From Microcaldota archaeon (GTDB lineage Archaea; Micrarchaeota; Micrarchaeia; Micrarchaeales; Micrarchaeaceae): a stretch of DNA of 23,034 nt. Position numbers and translations under genes: made by a program. Shown in pieces: positions 7,527 to 15,764 of the stretch (within the stretch, counting starts at the first letter, position 1; each line of letters starts with the position of its first letter). Location: contig JAKAXF010000004.1 of assembly GCA_021816645.1 (NCBI GenBank), forward strand, positions 1 through 23,034. The letters are read 5' to 3'. Under the pieces are notes generated by a model. It searched no databases, was not told the DNA's origin, and saw only the letters and a program-made list of their open reading frames with translations.

Positions 7527-7654
7527 CTTAATGTGCTATATGATAGTCGGACAAGATTTAAATGCTTGCGCAGCAAAGCGCTCCGCAGAGTCGAGAGTTA
7601 TAGATAATCTATATATTCTTTTATTACGCTCCTTTTAGAAAAGAGGTGAAGGCT
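7527..7654. promoter_or_regulatory. Divergent promoter region between the long pilin gene and thrS
   Basis: For the minus-strand pilin gene an ATTTAAAT box at 7556-7563 lies about 30 nt from its GTG start. For thrS on the plus strand CTATATATT at 7609-7617 would give a start near 7639, followed by GAGGTG (7643-7648). That ribosome site decides the thrS start: the TTG at 7655 is 6 nt beyond it, whereas the in-frame GTG at 7646 is part of the site itself. Confidence 0.6.
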
Positions 7655-9538
7655 TTGAAGATACTGCAGCTTGACGTTGAAAACATAAACTACGAACTGA
7701 TAAACCCAGAGGCCAGCGTGTACGAGAAGAGCGACGAGAAGAAGGTATCGGTGGACGACGCGGTCGTACTCCTCGTATCTGTGGAGAAGGGCGACAGCGA
7801 GAGCACGGCAGACAAGGCCATCAACGACGCTCTGAAGTTTATGGAGACAGAGAAAAGGAAGACCATGCTTATCTATCCGTTCGCGCATCTCAGTGGGAAC
7901 CTCGCCGCTCCTAAGGACGCGATGAAGATTATAGAATATATGTACGAAGTTGCATCGAAAAGATGTGACGCGAGGAAGGCGCCCTTCGGATGGAACAAGA
8001 AGTGGAACATCAGGATAAAGGGCCATCCGCTCGCCGAACAGTCTAGGAGCTACTCAGGCGGGGCCGCCGAGAAATCTGCAGGTGAAGGCAAAGCGGAGAA
8101 GCACGAAGAGGTATCTGAAGCGCTCAAGCAGGAGGAGAAGGTCGTATCGACGTGGTACATACTTACACCAGAATCGAAGCTCGTCCCAGCAAAGGAGTTT
8201 GATTTCAAAGGTTACGAGACGCTGAAGAAGTTCTCCGACTACGAGATCACGAAGGTCAGGAGCTACCAGCAGATACCTCCGCACGTGAAGCTTATGCAGA
8301 AGCTGCAGCTCGTAGACTACGAGCCGGGGTCGGACGCCGGAAACATGCGCTTTTACCCTAACGGGCGCCTCATAAAGGGGCTGCTCGAGAAGTACGTGAC
8401 CAGCAGGGTGATAGACTACGGAGCCGTAGAGGTAGAGACACCGATAATGTACGATTACGACCATCCGGCGCTCAAGGAGTACCTGAACAGGTTTCCGTCG
8501 AGGCACTACATAGTCAAGTCCGACGACAAGGAGTTCTTCCTGAGGTTCTCGGCCGATTTCGGGCAGTTCCTACTAATGAGGGACGCTACGGTATCGTACA
8601 AGCAGCTTCCGTTCAGGTTTTACGAGATAACCAGGTACAGCTTCAGGAGGGAGCTGAGCGGAGAGGTGACGGGGTTGAAGAGGCTCAGGGCGTTCACGAT
8701 GCCGGACATGCACACGCTGTGCGCGGACATCGACCAGGCGAAAGATGAGTTCAAAAAGCAGTTCAACTTCTGCATATCTGTGCTAGACGGCATGGGAATA
8801 AAGGCGGGCTCTTACGAGGCCGCGATAAGGTTCACAGAAGGTTTCTGGAAAGAAAACAGAGGCTTCGTAGAGGAACTGGTAAGGGGATTCGGCAGGCCCG
8901 TGCTCATAGAGATGTGGAACTTCAGGTACGCCTACTTCGATCCCAAGTTCGAGTTCAACGTTGTCGACTCTATGAACAAAGCGACAGCGCTTTCGACCGT
9001 GCAGATGGACCACGAGAACGGGAAGAGGTACAGCATGTCGTACGTAGACAGCGAGGGCAACAAGAAGTACCCGATAGTGCTGCACGATTCTCCGAGCGGT
9101 GCGATAGAAAGGGTCATGTACGCGTTCCTGGAGAAGGCCGCGATGGACGAGAAGGAGGGCAGGACACCCTCGCTTCCGCTATGGCTTTCTCCGACGCAGG
9201 TCAGGCTCCTGCCCATTTCAGAAAAGTACGTTGACGAGTGCGTGCGCATAGCGGACTCAATGAACAAGAAGGGCGTGAGGGCCGATGTAGACGATATGGA
9301 CACTACTCTAGACAAGAAGGTTAGGAACGCGGAGCAGAACTGGGTACCGTACATCTGCGTCCTTGGAGACAGGGAGGTGAAGTCTGGGAAGCTTGCAGTG
9401 AGAGTCAGAGGGACAAAAACACAGAAGGAGATGGGCATAGACGAGCTGAGTTCTGAAGTGCTCGGTATAGTGGGGGACATGCCGACAGCACCGATGTCGC
9501 TGCCAACTCTGCTGTCGAAAAGGCCGACCTTCAGATGA
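7655..9538 (+). CDS. thrS: Threonyl-tRNA synthetase, archaeal type
   Basis: 627 residues, the usual archaeal length. It charges tRNA-Thr with threonine in the cytoplasm. Residues 1-135 are the archaeal editing domain (related to D-aminoacyl-tRNA deacylase), with the characteristic PFGWNKKW and IKGHPLAEQ segments. A charged linker (about 135-165) leads to the class II catalytic core: motif 2 is YSFRRE...RLRAFTMPDMH (328-353) and motif 3 is GAIERVMYAFLE (482-493). The anticodon-binding domain begins near PTQVRLLPIS (about 530). Two of the three expected zinc-ligand positions look intact (His353, His477), but the position I align to the cysteine is Asp301. Start chosen at TTG 7655, 6 nt after GAGGTG. 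Its last base is 7 nt from the end of the convergent gene. Confidence 0.95.
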   Translation: MKILQLDVENINYELINPEASVYEKSDEKKVSVDDAVVLLVSVEKGDSESTADKAINDALKFMETEKRKTMLIYPFAHLSGNLAAPKDAMKIIEYMYEVASKRCDARKAPFGWNKKWNIRIKGHPLAEQSRSYSGGAAEKSAGEGKAEKHEEVSEALKQEEKVVSTWYILTPESKLVPAKEFDFKGYETLKKFSDYEITKVRSYQQIPPHVKLMQKLQLVDYEPGSDAGNMRFYPNGRLIKGLLEKYVTSRVIDYGAVEVETPIMYDYDHPALKEYLNRFPSRHYIVKSDDKEFFLRFSADFGQFLLMRDATVSYKQLPFRFYEITRYSFRRELSGEVTGLKRLRAFTMPDMHTLCADIDQAKDEFKKQFNFCISVLDGMGIKAGSYEAAIRFTEGFWKENRGFVEELVRGFGRPVLIEMWNFRYAYFDPKFEFNVVDSMNKATALSTVQMDHENGKRYSMSYVDSEGNKKYPIVLHDSPSGAIERVMYAFLEKAAMDEKEGRTPSLPLWLSPTQVRLLPISEKYVDECVRIADSMNKKGVRADVDDMDTTLDKKVRNAEQNWVPYICVLGDREVKSGKLAVRVRGTKTQKEMGIDELSSEVLGIVGDMPTAPMSLPTLLSKRPTFR

Positions 9539-9545
9539 AAGATTG

Positions 9546-11465
9546 CTAGATGGTCCTTGACGTCGCCGTCGGGCATAGGATGAAGCCCGTGGCGCTGTAT
9601 ATCATGCACCTGGCCGCGCTAAGGTTCCTCGCGCTTATGCTGATTCGCACCGTAGAGGCGTTGTGCAGGACGAGTATGTTGTTGTTGATGTCTCCGACCG
9701 AGAAGGTATAGTTGGGCTGCAGAGAAGGCCTGCCGTTGACGGATAGCGCGCTCCTTCCGAAGAGCCCGAACGATGAGATGATATAGGATTTCAGCATCAT
9801 GGCCTCGAGCAGCACGTGGAATGTCTCGTTAGTGCTTCCGCTTCCCGCGGCAATGCTGACCGAATAGGTGCTGTTCGTTGAGCCTCCAATCGAGGCGTTG
9901 TAAAAATAGAACGGCGCGGGACGCGGCGCGGCTACATAGAAGGAAAACGCGATTACGAGCAGCGAGACCAAAGCTATCGATAATGGCAGGGCCGTTTTTC
10001 CGTGAGAACGAAGAGCATTCAGGAATCGGTTTACGCGTTCGTCGCTGCCGTTGTTGCCTATAAGCATCGTTGCGACCGTCAGAGTTATGAATAGGGTGAA
10101 GTATACCGCTAGCCCACGATCCATGAACATGAATGGCAACAGGCTGAGCGGACCCAACAGGCGCTTCTTGTTGGTGAAGAGGATTACCGCTACAGAGATG
10201 AGGATCGTTGCAAAATAAACCTCAGTAACTAAGTGCTCTGAAATCCCGGAAGCGAGTAGATAGTACCCAAACAGGCCGCCGGTCGGTATTATGGAGCCGC
10301 TTGCCGGAGCGAGCACGCTGCTGAAGAAGATTCCGGCGTTCAGTATAATAGGATAGGCGTTTATCAGAAGGAAGGTGACGGCAGCTGTGAGCAGCACCAT
10401 CGCAGCGCGCCGCGAACCGTTGTTGTTGAGTATATAGAAGAACAGCAACAGTAGCGGGATCCACGCAAGTTGCTGCAGCGACGCGGCTATTCCGAACAGG
10501 ATCCCGGCGTACTTGCTGTCGCTCTTCCAGAACAGGATTATCAGCAGCGCGAATAACAGCATCAGGGTTGGAGAGGTTAGGGCGTTGATCATGAACGGCA
10601 CTACCAGAGCCAGGCCGTAGATCAAAACCGAATCGTGCCTCGGTTTGATGGATTTGAACAGTGAAACGAGCACGAGCGCCGCGAACACCCCAATTTCAAT
10701 AGGCAGTAGGAGGTGGTCTATTGTATGGGTATCGAACAGATAGTAGAAAGGCAGCGAAAGGGTGTACAGCAACGGATACTCCAGATTGCCGACTACGTTG
10801 TTGTTGCTCGTTACCGTTGGTGCTGTGATTATGTTTGATGTGTACGCGTTGTATACCTGCTGCGATAGGTTCATCGCGTACGGATTCCCACCGGACACAA
10901 GAACCTTGAACGATTGTATGCCTATAAGCGTCTCATCGTTCATAAGGTAGTATACGGCGCCGAGCGAGAAGAACAGAAGCACTACAAGAATCGCCGCGAC
11001 GAGGAAAGAGTACGAGATTGCGGTGCGGTTCTTGACCTGCTTTGCTGACCCGATCCTGATCCCTATTGCAACCAATGAAAAAGAGAGCAGGAAGAGGACA
11101 AAGACGACCGTGTAGTCCATCAGTTCTTGTACGATCGGCAGAGAAAATTTGAGCTGATGCAGCGCATACGATTGTGCTGCCAGAACCACAAGCATAAGTA
11201 CCACGATCGTGGAGAGTAAAAATACAGGTCTGACTATCGGTGGGGATGCAGAAGCCCGACCGCGCTCGCGCGCGTCGCTCGCTGTATCCGAGGAGAACGA
11301 GAACACGTATATGAAAGACGACGCTATGAACATAGAGAAGATTATCATCGCTGTTATCTCTATGAAGTCTGATACGGTGCCTATGGAGAGTATCCACGAT
11401 GCTTCTAGTGAGATCAGGACGGCGGACACTATGAAAAGGAGAGATCGCTTGTCCCTTTCTCGCAT
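9546..11465 (-). CDS. GT-C-type multi-helix membrane protein, probable glycosyltransferase
   Basis: 639 residues with about 11-13 hydrophobic helices up to residue 515, then a soluble C-terminal domain of about 120 residues carrying several N-x-S/T sequons and few charges. After the helix ending at 174 an acidic pair (Asp177-Glu178) and then SGGNPYA (191-197) and EYPLLY fit the first exposed loop of GT-C enzymes of the GT87/GT39 kind, where an acidic residue is catalytic and NPY plus a proline-aromatic segment recur. Such enzymes transfer sugars from polyprenyl phosphate carriers on the outer face of the membrane. The ATG at 11465 has GAGGT 7 nt upstream. An uncharged-sugar membrane protein without activity remains possible. 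Its neighbours (carbamoyltransferase, a second GT-C gene, family 2 glycosyltransferase) support a role in surface glycans. Confidence 0.6.
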   Translation of the reverse strand: MRERDKRSLLFIVSAVLISLEASWILSIGTVSDFIEITAMIIFSMFIASSFIYVFSFSSDTASDARERGRASASPPIVRPVFLLSTIVVLMLVVLAAQSYALHQLKFSLPIVQELMDYTVVFVLFLLSFSLVAIGIRIGSAKQVKNRTAISYSFLVAAILVVLLFFSLGAVYYLMNDETLIGIQSFKVLVSGGNPYAMNLSQQVYNAYTSNIITAPTVTSNNNVVGNLEYPLLYTLSLPFYYLFDTHTIDHLLLPIEIGVFAALVLVSLFKSIKPRHDSVLIYGLALVVPFMINALTSPTLMLLFALLIILFWKSDSKYAGILFGIAASLQQLAWIPLLLLFFYILNNNGSRRAAMVLLTAAVTFLLINAYPIILNAGIFFSSVLAPASGSIIPTGGLFGYYLLASGISEHLVTEVYFATILISVAVILFTNKKRLLGPLSLLPFMFMDRGLAVYFTLFITLTVATMLIGNNGSDERVNRFLNALRSHGKTALPLSIALVSLLVIAFSFYVAAPRPAPFYFYNASIGGSTNSTYSVSIAAGSGSTNETFHVLLEAMMLKSYIISSFGLFGRSALSVNGRPSLQPNYTFSVGDINNNILVLHNASTVRISISARNLSAARCMIYSATGFILCPTATSRTI

Positions 11466-11592
11466 TCTACTACCTCTTGCAATTCACGGTATCTTCACGC
11501 TTGCCAACCAACTATTTTATACTTTGTGGAAACAATTTTACTTAGCATTTCTAGCAGTTTAGATGGTTGTGGGGAAACCCGGAGAGGGTGCT
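11466..11592. promoter_or_regulatory. Divergent promoter for the GT-C gene and the carbamoyltransferase gene
   Basis: A near-palindromic TATA element (ACTATTTTATACT, 11511-11523) can serve the minus-strand gene, giving a start near 11491 and a leader with GAGGT. A second box, CAATTTTACTTA (11534-11545), would start plus-strand transcription near 11564, inside the first possible ATG (11563). The next in-frame ATG, at 11593, is preceded by GGAGAGGGTG and is the better start. Confidence 0.5.
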
Positions 11593-13299
11593 ATGCGAAT
11601 ACTTGGAGTTTGGGATGGACACGAGTCCGGTGCGGCTCTTGTAGAGGACAAGAGGATAATCTACGCCGCAAACGAGGAGAGGTTTACCAGGAGGAAGATG
11701 GAGATAAAGTTCCCATACAACTCCATAAAGGCAGCGCTCGACTACGCCAAGATAGGGCCGGAAGATATAGAGCACGTAGCGTACACCACCACCGAGCTTA
11801 CCAAGACGCTCGAAAGGATCATGCCGTACTCCAAGGAGTACTACTACCGCTTCAGGAGGAGGAAGATGCTGAAGCCGAGGTTCGAGAACTTCAGGCACAA
11901 CCTCAAGTACGCCATGACTAGAATAGGAGTCGTCCCAGGATCCGGAAGCATAAGCAACTACTATATATCCAAGGGGCTGAAGCACATGGGCTTCAAGGAC
12001 TTCAAGCTGCACGTAGTGGAGCACCACGTCGCACACGCGGCTACGGCCGCTTTCACTTCTGGATTCAACAGCTCTCTGGTCATCACTGTCGACGGGCTCG
12101 GAGACGGCAAGAGCAGCAGCGTGAGCACGTTCCGCAAGGGGAAGCTGGAGAGACACTCGTTCAACAACGTCAGGAATTCCATAGGAATATTCTACGAACA
12201 GGTTACGAACATACTCGGCATGAGAGAACTGGAGGATGAGGGGAAGATAATGGCTATGGCAGACTACTCCTATCCGTTCGAGTATAATGAGAACAAGCTT
12301 AAGGACTTCTTCACGGTGAGCGGAACACACATAGTAGCGAAATACGGTCCGCTGAAGCAGTTCGAGATGCTGCAGAGGATATCTTGGCAGACTCCTAGGG
12401 AGCAGTTCGCCTACATGGCGCAGCAGGTCCTCGAGAACGTGCTCAAGGAGTTCACGCAGAACGCCATAGACGAGCACGGCGTAGGAGACGTAGCGTTCGC
12501 TGGAGGCACGTTCTCAAACGTCAAGGCTAACATGGTAATAAGAAAGCTCGACGGACTCAAGCACTGGTACGTATTTCCGCACATGGGCGACGGGGGAATG
12601 GCCCTCGGCGGTGCTCTGTACACCAACTACCAGCTCAACGGTATTTCGGGTTACGATTTCAACGCGTACCTTGGCGGCGAATACACCGAGGCAGAAACGG
12701 AGGCGGAGCTCAAGAAGGACCCTGACATAGTAGCGCACAGCGAAGGGCTAAAGGAGTCGGCGACACACGCGGCGGAGCTGATAGACAAGGGCAACTACCT
12801 CTTCTGGTTCCAGGGAAGGATGGAGTACGGCCCGAGGGCTCTGGGCAACAGGAGCATACTTGCGCCGAGCGGAGACGAGAAGGTCAAGGACAAGCTGAAT
12901 CTTTACGTCAAGAAGAGGGAGTGGTTCCAGCCGTTCGCTCCGTCAATGCTGGAGAGCGAGTGCGGAAGGCTTCTGGAGTACGATTCGAAGGGCGCACCAA
13001 AGTACATGACCATGGCGTACGAAACCAAAAAGGACATGGCGAGCAGGCTGAGCGCGGTGGTGCACGTCGATGGTACGGCCAGGCCACAGGCTGTGGGCGA
13101 CGAGAACTCAGCTTACAAGGACCTTATAAGCCACGTGAAGAAGCTATCTGGTTACGGAGTAGTGCTCAACACCAGCTTCAATATACACGGCGAGCCTATA
13201 GTGATGAGCCCCTACGACGCCGTAAAGACGATGAAGGCGACAAAGACAAAATACATGTTCATCAACGGCCTGTTCGTGGAGAATAAGAAGGGTATTTGA
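11593..13299 (+). CDS. NodU/CmcH-family O-carbamoyltransferase
   Basis: 568 residues, the normal length for this family. These enzymes make carbamoyl-adenylate from carbamoyl phosphate and ATP and pass the carbamoyl group to a hydroxyl of a sugar or other small molecule. The N-terminal Kae1/YrdC-like half begins with ILGVWDGHESGAAL (3-16). It carries EEHxx-type metal-site sequence EHHVAHA (143-149), VDGLGDG (166-172) and an AGGTFSNVKAN segment (303-313). The C-terminal half has the family hallmark GRMEYGPRALGNRS (408-421), WFQPFAPSML and LNTSFNIHGEP. The acceptor cannot be told from the sequence; the overlapping membrane glycosyltransferase gene downstream (TGATG junction) suggests a cell-surface or lipid-linked sugar. 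The start at 11593 is supported by GGAGAGGGTG directly upstream and by the family's usual N-terminus. Confidence 0.92.
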   Translation: MRILGVWDGHESGAALVEDKRIIYAANEERFTRRKMEIKFPYNSIKAALDYAKIGPEDIEHVAYTTTELTKTLERIMPYSKEYYYRFRRRKMLKPRFENFRHNLKYAMTRIGVVPGSGSISNYYISKGLKHMGFKDFKLHVVEHHVAHAATAAFTSGFNSSLVITVDGLGDGKSSSVSTFRKGKLERHSFNNVRNSIGIFYEQVTNILGMRELEDEGKIMAMADYSYPFEYNENKLKDFFTVSGTHIVAKYGPLKQFEMLQRISWQTPREQFAYMAQQVLENVLKEFTQNAIDEHGVGDVAFAGGTFSNVKANMVIRKLDGLKHWYVFPHMGDGGMALGGALYTNYQLNGISGYDFNAYLGGEYTEAETEAELKKDPDIVAHSEGLKESATHAAELIDKGNYLFWFQGRMEYGPRALGNRSILAPSGDEKVKDKLNLYVKKREWFQPFAPSMLESECGRLLEYDSKGAPKYMTMAYETKKDMASRLSAVVHVDGTARPQAVGDENSAYKDLISHVKKLSGYGVVLNTSFNIHGEPIVMSPYDAVKTMKATKTKYMFINGLFVENKKGI

Positions 13300-15044
13300 T
13301 GCTCGGAGCGGGGATTGAAGAATACCTCATGACATTAGGCGTACTCATCTCATTCTTTGGCACTATAGCGTTCGCTTACGCTTCGAGGAAGGATATCTAC
13401 AAGGCGCTCAGGGATTCGGGGCTCAGGAAGGAGCACCTTCTTCTGGTAGCTGCGGTGGCGCTCGTTTTCATAGCGTTCGAGGCGATAGTGGTCAGGCCTA
13501 CGCAGCTGCTCTTTTTCGACGACGTTATCTACCAGAACATGGCTCTGAACATGCTTCACATGGGGCAGGCGTGGATGTGCAACTACGGCAACGCCACGAC
13601 CTGCTTCACGGGTCAGGTCTTCCACGAACCTATAGGGACCTCGTTCAATCTCGCGATAGCGTTCGCGGCTTTCGGCGCGAACCTCGGCGTTACGTACAAT
13701 ACTATGTTCTTCCTCAGTGTTATCGCCGTGCTTTTCACCTTTTTCGCAGCGCTGCTTCTGTTCGACAGCGTAGGAGCAGCACTCTTTTCCGAGCTGCTCA
13801 TAGCGCTCTCCCCGGTGCTCCTGGTCTGGGCGAGGCCGACCACATCCGACCTTCCATCGCTTGCGTACTCAGCGATAGCGATATTTGCTATGATGCTTTT
13901 TGTGAAAAGCAAGAACACGAGGACGCTGTCGTTCGCCGGCTTCTCTGCCGTGCTCCTCACGTACATGAAAGTATTCAACGCGCTGTACATAGTCCTTATC
14001 CCTATGCTCTACATAATCCTTGACGGCAAGAACATCAAGGATTCGATATTGAGAAACCTCAGGAGGATCTCGGACAACGTACTGAATATCAACATACTTA
14101 TCCTTCTGCTCGTGCTCGTGCTGGCGATAAGCCCCGAGGTGGGATACTCTTACCAGCAGTTGGTATCTGGTACTTATGGCAACGGAGCGTCGGTTATGGT
14201 ACCAAACAGCTGCGCAGTCAACAAATACGTGCCGTCGAACTCGAGCATAAGCCTCGGCAACTTCGCGCTTAACAGCTGCTCCAACGTGCTGTTCTGGTTC
14301 AACGCGTACAAGAACGACTACGTGATGCAGCCCGCGGTATTCACTCTGCTGGCGGTGCTCGGAGCGGCTGTTCTCGCGTTCGAAAACAGGAGGGTGCTCC
14401 TCGCAATAGGGCTGTGGTTTATCATAATATTCACGATCATAACTGCGTTCTACGCCGGGGGTGTAACTTACGGAGTAGACTGGAGATTTATGCTCGGGCT
14501 TATCGAGCAGTCCAGCCTTCTCGGAGGTTTCGGAGCGTGGACGATCCTGAGGGAAGGAGGAGAGCTTGGAGAGAGGTTCGGAGGAAAGCGACATAAGGAG
14601 ATAATGTATCTCGTATTTACGGTGTTGATACTCGTGGCTTTATTCTATCCGCTGTACAGCTTGCTGCCGCAGCTTTCGATCAACCCGTCGAACATAATGC
14701 AGGCCAGGCCCGCGAGATTCTACGAAGGTTTTGTCTACAACTACAGCAGCACAATACCGCGCTCGTGCCTGGTGTTCAGCTACGACCCGATGTTCTTCAA
14801 CACCGAGGGCCTTCCCGCTGCTCAGATGGGAGACCTATACAACTATCAGCAGATGAGCGCGTATAGGAGCGAATACAAGTGCCTTGTCCTGGACTACGGC
14901 TACTGGTGCGGTACGCCCAACAACATCTGCCCCAGCCTAGTGCCGGGATTCGTTCCGATAAAGACAATATCGAATTCAGAGATAGGAGTCGCTTACGGAT
15001 TCTACTACATAAACGTTACACAGTCCCAGATAAAAGTAGGGTAA
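13299..15044 (+). CDS. GT-C (PMT/GT39-like) membrane glycosyltransferase
   Basis: 581 residues. An N-terminal helix (8-28) and a second at 47-64 are followed by an exposed loop with FFDDVIYQNMA (72-82) and then HEPIGTSFNL; this is the Asp-Asp, Tyr, and (E/K)P layout of the first loop of protein O-mannosyltransferase-like enzymes, where the acidic pair is catalytic. ARPTTSDLPSLAY in a later loop also fits the family. About ten further helices run to residue 460, then a soluble C-terminal domain with cysteines and N-x-S/T sequons. It would move a sugar from a lipid phosphate carrier to a surface acceptor. The ATG shares one base with the upstream stop (TGATG), so it is translationally coupled to the carbamoyltransferase, and the two probably act on the same glycan. 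The acceptor is unknown. Confidence 0.75.
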   Translation: MLGAGIEEYLMTLGVLISFFGTIAFAYASRKDIYKALRDSGLRKEHLLLVAAVALVFIAFEAIVVRPTQLLFFDDVIYQNMALNMLHMGQAWMCNYGNATTCFTGQVFHEPIGTSFNLAIAFAAFGANLGVTYNTMFFLSVIAVLFTFFAALLLFDSVGAALFSELLIALSPVLLVWARPTTSDLPSLAYSAIAIFAMMLFVKSKNTRTLSFAGFSAVLLTYMKVFNALYIVLIPMLYIILDGKNIKDSILRNLRRISDNVLNINILILLLVLVLAISPEVGYSYQQLVSGTYGNGASVMVPNSCAVNKYVPSNSSISLGNFALNSCSNVLFWFNAYKNDYVMQPAVFTLLAVLGAAVLAFENRRVLLAIGLWFIIIFTIITAFYAGGVTYGVDWRFMLGLIEQSSLLGGFGAWTILREGGELGERFGGKRHKEIMYLVFTVLILVALFYPLYSLLPQLSINPSNIMQARPARFYEGFVYNYSSTIPRSCLVFSYDPMFFNTEGLPAAQMGDLYNYQQMSAYRSEYKCLVLDYGYWCGTPNNICPSLVPGFVPIKTISNSEIGVAYGFYYINVTQSQIKVG

Positions 15045-15056
15045 CAGGGCGGCTGC

Positions 15057-15764
15057 TCACAGGTTGTGCAGTATCGTGCTTAGTATTATGTATCCGTCGC
15101 GGAAGGTCTTCAGCTTCGCCGAGCCTCCGCCGCGCGCCTTTTCGTAGCTCGGCACTTCTAGTATCTTCAGTCCGGCCTTCTGCGCCTTTATGTTCATCTC
15201 TGTCTCTATGCCGAACCCCTTCTCCTCAAGGTTCAGCTTCTTCATGGCAGACCTGGAAAAGCTCCTGTAACCGTAGCACATGTCGGTATAGTGCGAGCCG
15301 TACAGGATGTTGACCAGCGTAACGAACGCCTTGTCCCCAAACTTCCTTATAATAGGCATATCTTCGGAACCGCCGCCTACCAGAAACCTGGATCCCATGC
15401 ACACGTCGTATCCCGCCTCTATGCCGGCTATCAGAAGCTTGAGCTCCTTCGGCCTGTTCGATAGGTCAGCGTCCATCGATATTAGTATACTGCCCCTCGC
15501 GTGCCTGAATCCGTAGATGAGTGCGAAGCCCTTGCCGCCTTCTGGAGGCACGAGCACCCTGGCGCCGAGCCTCCTCGCTATGGAGCGCGTTTCGTCCTTT
15601 GACCTGGAATCGTCAACGACGATTATCTCGTAGTTGTAGCTGTCCATAACGCGCTTTACCTCCTTTATCGTCCTGCTTATGCTCCCGGCTTCGTTGAAAG
15701 TAGGTATTATTATGCTTACGTATGGAGTTTTGTTTTTGCTCAATGACTCAACCCTGTAGCGCAC
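15057..15764 (-). CDS. Family 2 glycosyltransferase, dolichol-phosphate sugar synthase-like
   Basis: 235 residues with a GT-A fold: VSIIIPTFNEAGSI (16-29), IIVVDDSRSKDET (48-60), and the metal-binding DADLS at about 98-102. GSRFLVGGGSE, then CYGYRSFSR and GFGIETEMNI, are typical of the dolichyl-phosphate mannose or glucose synthase branch. No C-terminal membrane helices are present, as in the soluble DPM1-like type. It likely loads a sugar from a nucleotide donor onto a polyprenyl phosphate, supplying the GT-C enzymes nearby. The start is a GTG at 15764 immediately after the upstream TAG (TAGGTG), so it is coupled to the preceding gene; a TTG seven codons later is an alternative. It converges on the GT-C gene, ending 12 bp from it. 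Confidence 0.88.
   Translation of the reverse strand: MRYRVESLSKNKTPYVSIIIPTFNEAGSISRTIKEVKRVMDSYNYEIIVVDDSRSKDETRSIARRLGARVLVPPEGGKGFALIYGFRHARGSILISMDADLSNRPKELKLLIAGIEAGYDVCMGSRFLVGGGSEDMPIIRKFGDKAFVTLVNILYGSHYTDMCYGYRSFSRSAMKKLNLEEKGFGIETEMNIKAQKAGLKILEVPSYEKARGGGSAKLKTFRDGYIILSTILHNL

Noticed and set aside
7646..7654. GTG at 7646 as the thrS start
   Set aside because: It is part of the GAGGTG ribosome site; TTG 7655 has the right spacing and yields the usual archaeal N-terminus.
11563..11592. ATG at 11563 as the carbamoyltransferase start
   Set aside because: No ribosome site precedes it, it adds ten residues foreign to the family, and ATG 11593 has GGAGAGGGTG upstream.
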